Positions 12,227-23,931 of a stretch of DNA of 64,000 nucleotides are shown here, piece after piece. Source of the DNA: Maratus speciosus (taxonomy: Eukaryota > Arthropoda > Arachnida > Araneae > Salticidae); assembly GCA_963932465.1 (NCBI GenBank), contig OZ010800.1:95313307-95377306 (forward strand), given 5' to 3'. How positions within the stretch are numbered: the first letter of the stretch is position 1; every line of letters starts with the position of its first letter. The translations under genes and the position numbers were made by a program. Under the pieces are notes generated by a model. That model ran no database searches and was not told the origin of the DNA. It was given only the letters and a program-made list of their open reading frames with translations.

Positions 12227-12480
12227 GACTTGAAATATTGGATTCTTATAGCTGAACACCTCACATCAAACGACAAATCATAAAATTTTGAAAAAACCTT
12301 ATATTTAACCCCCTGGGCTCTAACTTGTGTATTTTAAGCTTTTCTTTCTAACTAAGCCCCGAATTAAGTTGAAGACTTGAAATTTTGGATTCTTATAGCT
12401 GAACACCTCAGATCAAACGACAAATCATAAAATTTTGAAAAAGTCTTGTATTATTTACCCCTTTGGGCTCTAACTTCTTT
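12227..12480 (+). repeat. Two-copy tandem repeat, 147 bp period
   Basis: The phrase starting GACTTGAAAT.TTGGATTC occurs at 12227 and 12374. The copies match closely through CTTATAGCTGAACACCTCA, the AAACGACAAATCATAAAATT phrase and GGGCTCTAACTT. The sequence just before copy 1 reads CGTTCTCAGAAACTATA, a form of the CTCARGAACTA core of the other minisatellites. The region up to about 12730 (ending near GGAGTTTCGTTCGG) may belong to the same element. It is non-coding. Confidence 0.85.
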
Positions 12481-12829
12481 ATTTTTTGCAATTTTTCTAA
12501 CCTCCACACTTTTCACCCGAGGTGCACTTTTCTAACTTTTGCCGACACACCTTTAACCACTCTTTCTTATTATGCACCATAGCCGTACACATTTTAGTTC
12601 CAATTTTTTCCGCCAGGAGGCGCATACCTATCTCGGGTGCTATTGGTTCGATCCCGTCAACTAATATATCTACGGATAGTTTGTAACACGGAGTTTCGTT
12701 CGGATAGAGGTTTATTTAGAATAGAGTGCGCCCCTAGTTGCGAAATGTGAAACTAACAAATATCGCAAAAGAATAAAGTCTTTTGAAAGGAATATTAAAT
12801 GAAACCCTCTGTGCGATCTGTGATCACAC

Positions 12830-13640
12830 TTACACACTTGTTAAATATAAAAGATTATAATTCTTTTGAGAACTACCGATTATTTTTAAACGCAAAAATG
12901 AGTGAATTCTAAACGAAATTTTTATTTTCTAACTTTTGAATGAAATTCATTGAAGGAAATTGAAGTAATGAAAATACTTCAAAGAATATTTTCACCACTG
13001 TTTGCGTGAAAAGAAATTGAAATAAAGTCTTGCTGATAAATTTCATTGACTGACAACAGATGAGCTGTTAACGTTTTTTTAAATGATAAAGAATTTAAAT
13101 GGAAAAAATGTTATATGAAAATTATAATTTTATTGGAATTGTTGTAACTTTGTTTATATTAATTAACATCCATTCATTTCATTTATTTATATTTTTTAAA
13201 CTAATGAAAGGACTTCAGAAGTATCTGTTTTTCAGTTTGAAATGTAATTGGGATTATAATTTTTACGACAACTACCGATTAATTTGAAGAACTAAAATGA
13301 ATAAATAAATTGCACAGGAAGTTTTAATTTCTATATTTGACTGTAAACCATCGAAGATAATCGACGAAATGAAACTAAAATGAAAGTATGAACCATTGTT
13401 TTTATGAAAAGAAATTGAAATAATTTATCACTATGAACAAATGAGATGTCAAAATGTTTTGAGTCATAAATATTTTAAATGGAAAACAAATTATATCAAA
13501 ATTCGTGTTATAATTTAAATTTTTACAGTTTTTTATATTATTTAATTTGCATTTATTTTACTTTTTTAATATTATAATGTTTCATTTATATCACGTAACC
13601 CGCTACTTAAAAATACGAAAAAAAAAATCAAAAACGAAAA
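12830..13640 (+). repeat. Diverged roughly 400-bp repeat monomers
   Basis: Two adjacent stretches, starting near 12845 and 13245, share in order GATTATAATT, ACTACCGATTA, a TTGAATGAAA- or TTGACTGTAAA-like phrase, and GAAAAGAAATTGAAATAA. A related stretch near 10910 has CTGCCGATTAATTTTAAG. Another near 16735-16930 has GAGAAGAAATTGG followed by TTTTGTCAACAGCA. They look like members of an old, diverged repeat family; the exact monomer length is uncertain. No gene is seen. Confidence 0.5.
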
Positions 13641-14252
13641 TTTACTGAAGTTAGGTTATGGATTATGAAGCGTGTAATTAATTTACATTATTACTTTTTT
13701 TATTCATTTATTTATGTTTTATATAAATAAAAAAGTATTTAATAAATCAAAAAAAAAATTACCAATTGTGTTAATATTATACGACAAAATTAATATTGCA
13801 TAATTAGTTTTGCCACGATACTGATGTACAGGCTGTTTAAGTTTGAGTGGTAAATACTTATTTATGCAACTTATTACGTTGTCTCTAGATTATGTACTAA
13901 ACAAAAATTTAAATAAAAAAGAAACATTAAAAAGTCAAAATCCATAAAAAGAGATCGTATTTTCTTATAACTTGATTTTTTTTCGATATAGCTTTTATAA
14001 AATTTATTATTTTTTATTTAATAAAAAGAAACATTTAAATATGTTAATTTATTAAAAGGTTATCGTGGCAAAAACACTGAAAAAATATTTTGAGCGTACA
14101 GTTTTACCTTACTGACGTACCTCCAGTCTCTGTAGTTCTTACGACCATAATTTTAGGAATATTATTTCTGCATCAAATGATCGACATCTTTGAAAATTAT
14201 GAAAAATAAAATAAAAATTAACGTATATGTATATGTGCGTGCGTGTGTATAC

Positions 14253-14287
<35 letters not shown>

Positions 14288-15600
14288 ATGCCATTTCAAA
14301 TCTTTCTTGCAAATGATCCAAAAGCATATTCATCTTAAAACTATACCCTTTTAATATACTCTGGAAAACAAATTTCATATCTACATGTCCCTCATTACAA
14401 AGTTTGGAGGTGGTAGAAATCACTACACAAAATAAATAAAAATAAAATTCATTAATAAATTTATAAATTAATAAATAAATGCATAGGAAACAAGAGCAAG
14501 AATGCATTTAGTCAGTTCATCAGACAAGATGTTTCACTCCAGTCCGAACTCCGATTTCTGTTCATATTTTTTACGACATTGGCGATGTTTTAACTAAATT
14601 TTCAACAGAGTTAACTTGCTTCCTGTGATTTGACATAACACTACAAGAAGAGATGAACGTGGCCTCCACATACTAATACACACTAAACTCGACAAACTCC
14701 ATATTTTACAATAATGTTGACATGGTTTGCGGTTCTACTACCCTAATTACTGAACATTTCCAGTATTTTTTATCGTTTCATCACAATTCACATAAAGGTA
14801 AGTATGAAAAGTTAGATTTCGTAACTTTTATAAAATTGATTTTTTATTTTAAATAATTCCCCAACATGAATATTTACCTCATTTGAATCGTTTTTGTAAT
14901 TGGAACTATATCTCTACGACCAACAGTTTAGAAATTCAGGGTCGGCGATAGATAACATATTGCACCCTGTATATAGCTCCTTTCACAGACCCGTCATTTA
15001 TATTTATATTCCAATCATTAGTTTGATTCGTCTGTAAGCCTTTTGTGCCTTCTTTCTAAATAGTTATTTTGAAAATTGATGATTAATTCTACTGTGAGTT
15101 TAAACATTAAATATTTGTAATTGTACGTATCTAATACATTAAATTTTCCTACAATTATTTTATTTTTATATTTACATTTCATAAACAAATTAAGTTCCTT
15201 CATCACATTATAATGCATTTTGTCCAAATATTTTGTTTTACATTCAGCATTAAACAGTTCAAACGTTTAGCATGATAAACAAGAAAGGTAAAATCACGCA
15301 TCAAACATAGATTATGCATCATTTACCAACACACCCAAAAACTTTAACGAAACTTTTCAGTTAAATAAAGATGAAAATATGTGTAAGTAAGTAATTTAGA
15401 AAACATATTACATTTTATAAAATCCGATTTTTGTAATTAACCTATAATCAAAAACGTAGTCTCATTATTATGTGCAACCCTGTATATGATCAATAGATTC
15501 TCGCATATGCTACATAGCACGATAAAATTCAGTTAAGTTGGAACATTCCTTTTAAGCAAATTTTTCCAGTGCATGGAAATTAACTCGATTTTTTTCTAAT
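13641..15600. other. AT-rich intergenic with a TA/TG microsatellite
   Basis: No gene is supported. A GTGTGTATACG and TA microsatellite occupies about 14221-14285. A minus-strand open frame of 122 codons over it (14139-14507) consists largely of translated repeat and is not accepted as a gene. Phrases such as CACCCTGTATATA (14972) and CAACCCTGTATATGATC (15475) recur but have no clear meaning. Confidence 0.5.
14221..14285 (+). repeat. TA/TG microsatellite
   Basis: A short GTATATGTGCGTGCGTGTG section passes into an uninterrupted TA run of about 30 bases. Confidence 0.95.
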
Positions 15601-15602
15601 AC

Positions 15603-15650
15603 TAGGGGGCTCGGCCCCCTACGAACTACGCTCGCCAATCCCCGTTCACG
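15603..15650 (-). mobile_element. Helitron-like 3' terminus
   Basis: Read on the minus strand the sequence ends in a perfect hairpin, arm TAGGGGGC with loop CGA and arm GCCCCCTA, immediately followed by GT, so it closes as CTAGT. A short GC-rich hairpin next to a CTRR end is the hallmark of a Helitron 3' end. The body would extend to higher coordinates; the neighbouring GC-rich stretch to about 15680 probably belongs to it. No Rep/helicase coding and no confident 5' end were found, so at most this is a non-autonomous or truncated copy. Confidence 0.55.
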
Positions 15651-17536
15651 CACCACAGTCTCTAAAAGCACGCTAATTTGATCGGCTTTAAAAAGATTTT
15701 GAAAGATTGAATTATAATTTAAAAAACAGTGACGATCTCCCTATAAACGGTTTTCTATTAATTTCTCTTTGATTGGGGAATTTTAAGGAAAAATCAGCTG
15801 CTGTTAAAATATACAATAGCTGTTTTCGTCTTTGATTAAATAAAATCAGTTACACATTTCAAAATAAGCTAATATAAAATGAATTAAGTAAAAAGAGTCT
15901 ATCTCCCGGTATTTTTTAACAAAGCGAAAAGAAAGATCTTTTAAATAAGACATTTTAAATATATCGTTTTTAATCTGGCGTAATTTTCACCAAACTTTTC
16001 TTTCTCTTTTTAATATTCACATGAAAATACTTTACTTAGAAATGAAATATTATTTGCGCTGTCCTAACAAAAATAGTTGAAAAGTATCCTCTAAAAATAT
16101 CAAATAAATGTCTAGTGCAATTTATAAATGTAAACTGCTTTGCAATATTATTTTTTGTTCATTTTACGTAATAAGTGTAATGTGACGTAAATGTGACATA
16201 TTTTTTCCTATTTAAGACTTCTAACGCATGTTAATGAATTTATTATTTTACAATATTCTTTCTCTTTTAAAATTCAAGTGTAAATATAGTTTTTATGAAG
16301 TAATTTTCAATACGTTCCTGCTTTTTATACGTAATTATTTAATTCTAATTTGAAAGTTTTTTTATCTGTTTATAACAGTCACATTTTTAATAGCGATAGT
16401 TCTATAGTAAAGGTTAATAAGATGTAAATATTATAGGTCAATACGAGGATATTTACGAGAGTTAGAGCACTCACAGACAAACCGAAGTAGACTTTTCCAA
16501 CAATGTTGAAAGTGTTAAAATCAAATCCACTACAAACCTTTTGTTTTGAATTACAATTGCCATAATTTTACCAGAACTTGAGACCTCCGAAATGCATTAA
16601 TTATTGATGTATTCAGAATAAACGTCGTTAACAGTAGCTGTTTTCTTTTTCTCAAAAATTAATATACATGATAAATTAAGTTTTATTTTTCCTTAATTTG
16701 TTCTCATCACTTACATTCGAAAGATTTTTAGACTATTTTGACCATCATAGTTTGCATCTTAAAAAGAAGTTTAACAAATGGTCTTTGCTACGTTCTAACT
16801 GTAGTTTTTTAAAAAAAATGAAACAATAAAAATATATATTGGTTTTGTAATCTGAAATTACTATTTTCATGAGAAGAAATTGGAAAAAATCTTATTCATA
16901 CATTTTGTCAACAGCAAGCACGTGCAATATCCGTATTTTTGAAGGATAAATGATATCACAATTTATAATGTTATCGGATTATGATTAATATGTTTTATAT
17001 AAATTAATATCCATTCTATTTTTCAAGTACTATAAATCTTTATTTGCATTATTCTATATTCAATTATTTTCATATATTTTTGTATACATTATTTTTTGTA
17101 TTAAAAAAATGATATATTATTTTCTTTACACTGATAAAAGTTTGCACCAAACTATTCAGTCCTTCGACCATTTTTATTGAAATCAATTACATAAACGTAA
17201 TTTAACTTTATTCTGAGCATAACAAGGTCAGATAGGCTTATCAATATATTCATGCAACTGTTGTTTATAGCATATTTGATTATTTTTATACAAACACTCT
17301 GGGAATGTAGACGGATTAAACTGTACATTTTAATGCACGCTAGAAATTAAATTGTGTATTACAGATTCTTAAATTAGGTATACCTTACAGTAATGTAAGT
17401 TATATTTTCCAATATGCTCAAAACAAGGTGGTTTTTCCGGATACATTATGATAAATTGTACTGATTTAATAAATTTCAAAATAATTTTCATCTCTACCAA
17501 AAAACTCTCTTTCTCTCTCCAGACTGAATGACACTA
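15651..17536. other. AT-rich intergenic
   Basis: No gene is seen. The stretch may contain the body of the Helitron-like element that ends at 15603 and a diverged member of the roughly 400-bp repeat family near 16735-16930. A CT-rich phrase (CTCTCTTTCTCTCTCC) lies at about 17505. Confidence 0.45.
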
Positions 17537-17542
17537 TTTAGA

Positions 17543-18804
17543 TACCGTCAATTGGGGTAACTTTGGGCCCATTAAGAGCAAGTTTAGCCCAAAAAAGAAA
17601 AAAAGATTAAATCTATGTCTTCTACAGATTAGTTATATTTTCTACTTAGCTTGAGTTATCGACAAAGTTTTGGTCTCAAAGTATAGGTAGCAGCACAAGT
17701 TTACAAGTTTGAAGCTAGTAGCTCATTGTCAGTAATTCGGCAGGGTTCCCCCATGGCAATACAAGACAAAAACAATGGGTGAAGACAGTGAGAATTTTGT
17801 CTGCCAAGCTGTAAATTATTTCATTGTGACCTTGGTAAGTACGTGTTATTATAACCTTATTAGTGTAGATAAAGGCCGAATGTAGGATTATGCTTTGTCT
17901 AAACTAAGATAAAAAAATAAAAGAATTTTCCTAAGTTGAGGTAACTTTGGCGCAACCATTTTTTTTTTTAATTTTTGTATATACTTCGTGTCAATACATA
18001 AAAAATGTTATATATGAAGGGGACCTTTTTGTTATTTTGTTGAATTTAAGCATTCATGTTTTGTTTATTTTTGGCATACCTAAGAAACTATATATTTGTA
18101 CTTATACAAACAATAATTTTGTTGAAGATTCATCCAGTGTATTGGTTCCAACTGAACCACACAAGAAAGCTATTGACAACGATTAATAACGTTAAATTTT
18201 ACTTGTGCTATTTAATAGCAATCTCGATCCCGGAAGGATTATTTTGAAATCAATGGAAGGTTGCATTGTTGACTGAATGGAAAAAAATTTAAAGTGTTCA
18301 GCCTTGGCCATAGCGACCGAACTCGACGATGTATGAATAGAACGATATTCTGACAAAAAATAATCCATCTAAACGTCTATCTAAGAGAAACGAAGTAATC
18401 AGTCCCTGGCCGGGACAAACCAGGTTAAGCAAGAGTTATTAGTTTTGTAATATTATTGTAATTAAAATATATGCTATTTTACATGTTTACAATTGTTCCG
18501 TATATTTCCCGAATTTTTTAATGGGTAACACTGGCCCACATCACGATGTAGGCCCAATAGCATTCGTTTTAACACATGGGCCATTTACCCTAATTCGAGG
18601 TAGCATTGGCTAATTTTCAAAAACACTTTTGGTAAAAAAATTTAATGTCGACAAATTTATGATTATGGTGTGGTTTCATATGTTCTTAGCAAACAAAAAA
18701 TTAACAGGATATTAATTTTTTTTTAATCAGATAAGAAAATGGAGATAAGCAAAGAATGCCATGAAACAGATAAATGTGGTCCAAAGTTACGCCAGTTAAC
18801 GGTA
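17543..18804. mobile_element. TA-flanked terminal-inverted-repeat element, 1.26 kb
   Basis: The left end after TA (17543-17544) begins CCGTCAATTGGGGTAACTTT. The inverted right end, before TA (18803-18804), reads CCGTTAACTGGCGTAACTTT. Over 25 bp they match at 21 positions. A TA target duplication and an element of 1258 bp fit a non-autonomous member of the Tc1/mariner/pogo group. Phrases like the end recur inside (GAGGTAACTTTGGCGCAACC near 17938, GGTAACACTGGCCCA near 18523), so the interior has repeated subterminal motifs. No transposase frame is visible; open frames of 60-80 codons near 17950-18250 match nothing I recognise. Confidence 0.7.
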
Positions 18805-19744
18805 TTTTATTCCTGGGGTATCTACACTATTACTAGCCAACGTGTTCTATTCCATATTAAAGAAACCAAACTTCGCGTCGTTTAAAATATAGAATTAAAG
18901 AACATAAGCAATATAATCGTAAATATGAAAGTAACAAAGCGGTCGTTCCAAATTTTTTCTAAAAGATGAACCACACCTTTGACTTTAACACAGCTAAAAT
19001 GATCTCCAAACACACGTCTATAATTGAAATTAACTTTGCTGAATCATTTCATATCAAGTAAAAATCATAAAAATATTTTTATTTGTGGTTGCGCTTTTAC
19101 CCTACTGTCAGACTGGTGAAAATATTATACAAAAACCTCCTTTTCTTAATGTCTACTAATAATTTCCCACATTACCAGTTCCTTTCTGTGTCACAGGGTA
19201 TTGATGGAATATAGTGGATGTAATGTATAGAAAAAGTCACTTCAAAACAAACTGGCCACGTGATATACATTGGCCTGCGATTCCTCCAAAATTACGTTTT
19301 CCCCCAAAATTACATCGGAAGCTTTGATAAAAATGTCCAGGTTCAGATATCGCTGGTTTTTCTAGAAAACTATGTATACACATCGGACATGATGGTTATA
19401 TAAAATAAAGTTTACAGGTTTACCCCAATCGGCGACATCAAATGAAACCATCTTGAAATACTTAATTGCTAAAAAAAAAAGAAGGCTTGAGATGTATAAA
19501 AAGGATGAGACGACACACGATTTTTAAGAAGAAACAGTGGTTTATATTGTTCATTTAATTTGATGGAAGACTCTTGGTAACAGTGTATTCCACCATAAAA
19601 AAAATGACGGTAAACTTTTAATACCTACTACGACCACGGCTCCACCGTAGCTGACGATCTTCGCTTCGAAAAGCGCGCGGTACGGGAACTTGGCTATCGC
19701 AAACGGAGCGATGAATGGAGAGAAGCGTGTGCACTCGCGTCAAT
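18805..19744. other. Intergenic, with a short GC-rich stretch
   Basis: No gene is supported. The only notable part is 19625-19740, GC- and CpG-rich compared with its surroundings (GAAAAGCGCGCGGTACGG). It abuts the point where the BEL/Pao reverse transcriptase stops being readable, so it may mark the breakpoint or an unrelated insertion. Confidence 0.5.
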
Positions 19745-20520
19745 CCTTTTTGTTTTTACTTCTTTAAAATCATTAAAACGAATTTGTAAAACGTCTTTGG
19801 AAGAATCCCAAAGAATTCCGAGGACTTTAACGGTATCATCTTCCTAAATTACGATTTGCAATGAAGCCTTCATTTTATGTGGTAAATCTGCTATTACTTC
19901 TGGATCATTACAGGTCCACTTACATAGATTAAAACCTCCGCTTTTCATAACTTCGATTAACTCAGTTACTAAAATTTTGGGCATTTTCCTTTGAATCCGA
20001 ACCAGAAAGTAGATCATCTACGTATGTAGTTTTTCAAATTATCTGAGAGGCTTCTTTATGATTTTGCTCATTATCAACTGCCAATTGGTGTAATGTCCTA
20101 ATGGCCAAAAATGGCGCGCAAGGAGTACCGTAGGTAACGATCCTGTAGGTCAATAATATTTTCGTCTGAATTGAATCTCCAAAGAATGCATTGATAATCT
20201 ACATAATTGTGATTGACGATAATTTGCCTAAAGATTTTCTCGATGTCAGAACTAAAGGCGATTGGATGCATTCTGATCCTTAGCAATAGAGGAAAGATTT
20301 CTGGCTGCAGTTTTACCTATCTATAGATAATCATTCAAGGAGCAGCCTTCTGAACCAACAGCAGATGCGTCAAATACCACTCTAAGCCGAGTTATAGAAC
20401 TATCTTCTTTTAACACCCCGTGATGTGTGAGATAAAAATTATCAGAATTTGAAATATCTGAATCTCGTACAAGTTCCATGTGCCCCAAGTCGATATACTC
20501 ACGCATGAAGGATAAATACT
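19745..20520 (-). pseudogene. BEL/Pao reverse transcriptase, 3'-truncated
   Basis: Several frames in order carry the reverse transcriptase. 20506-20321 has YLTHHGVLKEDSSITRLRVV then FDASAVGSEGCSLND. 20286-20098 has the first catalytic aspartate in FSSDIEKIFRQI. The YVDD catalytic box is at 20013-20024, followed by LLSGSD. Beyond it FNLCKWTCNDPEVI and VKVLGILWDSS match the thumb/connection. Coding similarity ends near 19745. At least three frame breaks are present, so it is inactive. Confidence 0.85.
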
Positions 20521-20834
20521 GCTCTTTAAGAAAGGGATTTTCTTGAAATTTTTTCTAAAGCTTTAAAGCGTTTAGAGTTCTCTAGAATAGATTTAGATTT
20601 AAAGGGTAGATTTACAATATATCTTCCAGATTCTGAATGTGAAACTGTTTTCGCATAGTTATCTAGAGAAATTGGGTCAGAAATAGGAACCGATTCAATT
20701 TCCCAAAATTTTTGTAGTTGAGAATTTATCTGTGTAGTAACATGGCAACTTACAGATGAATTTTGATTTGAATCATTCGAATAAAAGATCCCCGAAAGAA
20801 TAGAATCCAGTCCAGAATTAACAGCACTCAGTGA

Positions 20835-21068
20835 TCATTTAGGTCCAAGAATTGATTCCCCTATTATGATATTAGCAAATAAATCTGCGCTTTTAAGTAT
20901 ATCAATAGGACTGGACAAATGAAAATTAGTATCCGCAAGATTCAATCCTTCAATGTGTGGCCAATATTTGGCTGTAATCAAAAAAATTGTTAAATTGGTT
21001 GTAATCTGGTTAACAACTAATGCATCTAACTGAAAACTTTCATTATTGATATGTGGAGAGAATGCCAC
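20835..21068 (-). pseudogene. BEL/Pao DUF1758 protease C-terminal part
   Basis: The readable stretch of 77 codons contains WPHIEGLNLADTNFHLSSP followed by IDILKSADLFANII and GESILGPK. This is the characteristic late part of the BEL aspartic protease (consensus h.gL.LADp.F..p..iDlLlGaD.f). It is a remnant only: both ends are broken by stops or frame changes. Confidence 0.85.
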
Positions 21069-21148
21069 GGAAACTTCCTGGAGAGCCGTTTCTGCGACTA
21101 AATTATTTATTCCTGAGATTTTATGATTTGTAGGCCTTTATGGAAGAC

Positions 21149-21631
21149 CTAGTTTTTAGAACAAGCTTTAGAAAGTAAACTTTTCTGAGAAGCACTATCG
21201 ATCACAGCTTTACAAGGTATGAATTTTCCTGATTTAGATTTAACTTGCATAATGGCAGTAGCCAACGATATTTGAGATTTTTCACTGAAAGATTGATAAA
21301 TACAGCAATTAGATTCATTAGAATTAACAACAGCATTTGGGGTTGTAACAAGATCTTGCTGCCTGAAATTATTTTGTGATGCAGGGATAGACTGCTCACG
21401 ATAAAGGAGTGCATGATGTTTATAGTTAGAATGTTTGCAAATAGTAGTAATAAGACAATTTGCAACGAAATGATTTGAACGTAAACAGTCGGGTGAAATC
21501 TTTTTGGATTTTACCAATTGCCAACGTTGATCAACAGATAATTTTGAAATTTCTGGACACTTATAAAGTAGGTGAGAGTTGTTAAACTGTTCACATGAAA
21601 GATTTGGAGATTTATTTACACTATCCATCAC
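21149..21631 (-). pseudogene. BEL/Pao zinc-knuckle and protease N-terminus
   Basis: This 160-codon open piece shows the BEL cysteine/histidine pattern: a first cysteine and histidine group (CEQFNNSHLLYKC), then CLRSNHFVANC and CKHSNYKHHALLY. It is followed by a protease start with KAVIDSASQKSLLS, where the expected active site is D-[ST]-[GA]. The order matches a gag C-terminus passing into the DUF1758 retropepsin. It is cut off by a stop near 21149 and continues, out of frame, at 21068. Confidence 0.8.
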
Positions 21632-21639
21632 GACTGCAT

Positions 21640-22607
21640 TGGCGACAGATTTTTTGAAAAATGTTGAGACTTATTTTCAAAATTTTGATTAGATTTGGAT
21701 TCACCTTTAATAAATTCAGTATTACAGTTCTACAAACTACGAGCCTGTTTTCCGATAAATTTCATTAACATTTCGTAACTTGGAAATGAATCATTATTTA
21801 ATGATAATTCCCATTAATTTTTTAGGGATTCATCAAATTTCGTTTGCACTATATACACTACAATCAAATCAACAAATTCATTAAATTGAAATTTCAAAGA
21901 TTTTAAATTTCGAATAACTTCATGGCACGTATCTAACAATTCCAAGATGGTTTTCTGCGCGGACGACTTCAACGGTTTGGCATTAACAAATTTTGACAGC
22001 AAAGAAATTGCTAAATTCTTTCGATTGTCATATATTAACTACAGTTTCCCAGGCTTCCTTATAATTATCACCATAAATTGAGAAGCTGGTAATTAATTTA
22101 GCCGGGTAATTCTTAACACTAGCTATAACGTACGAAAATTTCAACTGATTTGAATTTGATTTGTTATTATGAATTGCAGTTAAAATGTCTCCTTAAAGGT
22201 GATCCACTGAGTGACATCCCCAAAAACTATGGATAATTCAAACTTAGGTAATTTTAATGCTTTATTACTAACCCTATATTTGAGCTATTATTAGCTGCAC
22301 TTTGATTTTCTTGTGATATTTATGCCTTGATTTTCTAAAAACTGTTCATTTTGACTAAATCGTCCATAACAATATCTATCTTCAGTAAAGGACTCGTATA
22401 AGTCATTAATACTCTCTTCTGCTACACCTAAATAAGATTTTTTTTAAATCATTCTCTCTAAATTAATAAGCTCAGATTTCAATTTTTCAATTAGCTTCAA
22501 GTTTTTATTCTCAATTGCGTCAGTAACATGAGCACTGAATCTCTTTATTTCTTTGACAGTAAAAAGAATTTTTGATTCAGAACAGTTTCTGCCTTTGTTT
22601 TTGCCAT
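21640..22607 (-). pseudogene. BEL/Pao gag remnant
   Basis: The first part (about 22607-22400) reads in one frame as a charged, helical stretch containing VTDAIENKNLKLIEKLKSEL and resembles the coiled N-terminal region of BEL gag. After frame changes, about 22020-21720 reads AISLLSKFVNAKPLKSSA and LLDTCHEVIRNLKSLKFQ, typical of the DUF1759 gag core. Several stops and at least two frameshifts interrupt it. The gag protein would coat the genomic RNA in a particle; this copy is dead. Family assignment is from motif memory, not a search. Confidence 0.75.
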
Positions 22608-22712
22608 AATATGTTATTTAAATAAGATTTTCACTAGTTATCTCGTAAAGTTTTTAAATACTTAGATTATAGATTCACATCTTTATTAATCAGAATAAAT
22701 TTGATTCAAAAC

Positions 22713-22890
22713 CAGGGTTCGTACGGGTACAGTTATTTTCAAAGCCGAATATCAGTATTTTTTTTATAGAAAAATAAACCTAGTTTAAACGCTCAAAATT
22801 TCGCCTTATTTTAAGAAAGATTTTCAATAAGAAAATATTGGTACCGAAGAATTTCTTAGTCAGGTAATTAAAGGACCCGTACGAACCCTG
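22713..22890. mobile_element. 178-bp MITE with perfect 16-bp inverted ends
   Basis: CAGGGTTCGTACGGGT (22713-22728) is matched exactly in inverted form at 22875-22890. The CAGGG start and small size suggest a non-autonomous hAT-like element. No convincing 8-bp target duplication flanks it, only A-rich sequence on both sides, so the superfamily is uncertain. It lies about 100 bp upstream of the first readable gag codon of the minus-strand BEL/Pao remnant. No coding capacity. Confidence 0.75.
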
Positions 22891-23930
22891 AAAATGTTAT
22901 ATTTTGAGTGCGTGCATTCATTCCTTGCAGAGTAACAAACTTGTTTGAAATCCATGAAATAAATCCTTGATTGAAATTAGATCGACTTATATTACTTAAG
23001 TAATAAAGAATTTACTGAAAGGAATACGATTTAACTTGACTTTCATATTTTTTAATCGTACAAAATAAGAGTGACTTTTAGCATTATGAATCAAAACATT
23101 CTATACAAAACATTATAAGCTCCGATCACAGGTTCGCAGAACAGAACAAAAATAAAGAATAAAATTATCTAATAAAAAGAAAAAAAAACAATGATTAATA
23201 TACATATTACATAAAAATGATAGTAAGAATTTTAAAATTAAAAAAGAGTGAAAAAGAATATGATTTACAATGAATTAAAAATCTAATTTATCAGCAGTAA
23301 ATAATTCTGATCGGAAAGGCAGCCTTTTCAGATTTTAGTGCTGCCATCTACAGTGAGTTTTGACTACTAAAGTTCTCTGTCAAAAGGTATAGTCATACAT
23401 TATTTATATGAAATTTTACTATATTTTAAATATCATAATATATTAATTACATGACTACGAATTAGAGCAACGCTTATTTTTAGACAACTGTAATTTATTT
23501 ATTATACTTTATTTACTAATCATAGTTTATAGATTATATTTTTTTTTATAAATTACATATTATAGTTTTTATTATTTATTTATTAGAGTTTATTAATCAT
23601 AGTTTAGTTATTTAATTTTATTTTTACATTATTTATCATTTTTAAAAATGCTATGTATTTAAAAATGATAGATTATTAATTTGTACGTGACTGGCATCCA
23701 TAAGTAAGATTGGTAAATGTCTAAAATTTATGGCGATATACCACCTGATCTGAATAGTACGCTAGTACAGTAAGTTCTTTGTGAAGGTATTACTATGCTA
23801 CAATTCAAATATCTTAATTTTACTTTATGAAAATATATTTTATTGCAGTACTTTTTTTTTCTGGCTAATCTTATATTATGTATACCTTCCTAATTTTGTC
23901 TGGCTTAAATCTACACACTCTCCTAAAAAA
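22891..23930. other. AT-rich intergenic
   Basis: No gene is supported. The stretch 23400-23700 is dominated by TTTA/ATTA low-complexity sequence. Near 23780-23850 a phrase (AATTCAAATATCTTAAT followed by TTTATGAAAATAT) matches the downstream part of the dispersed family seen at 59.9-60.4 kb. Confidence 0.5.
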
Positions 23931-23931
23931 A

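Larger units (their letters stand above)
19745..22607 (-). mobile_element. Decayed BEL/Pao LTR retrotransposon
   Basis: Read on the minus strand, gag, zinc-knuckle, aspartic-protease and reverse-transcriptase pieces follow in the order of a BEL/Pao polyprotein, from about 22607 down to 19745. Frames shift and stop repeatedly. RNase H, integrase and both LTRs are missing: the copy breaks off inside the reverse transcriptase/RNase H linker. BEL/Pao elements normally encode one gag-pol polyprotein that copies RNA into DNA and integrates it; this copy cannot. It differs in sequence from the copy at 54.5-58.8 kb, so the two come from different families. Confidence 0.88.

Noticed and set aside
12010..12276. 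Open frames on both strands of 68-88 codons over the TCTG tract
   Set aside because: They are translations of a tetranucleotide microsatellite; the repeated residues follow the DNA repeat and no domain is present.
12640..12660. tRNA-like B box GGTTCGATCCCG
   Set aside because: The surrounding bases cannot form the T stem or an acceptor stem, and no A box lies at the right distance upstream.
14139..14507. Minus-strand frame of 122 codons
   Set aside because: A large part is translated TA/TG microsatellite (alternating Y and I), and the rest shows no recognised motif.
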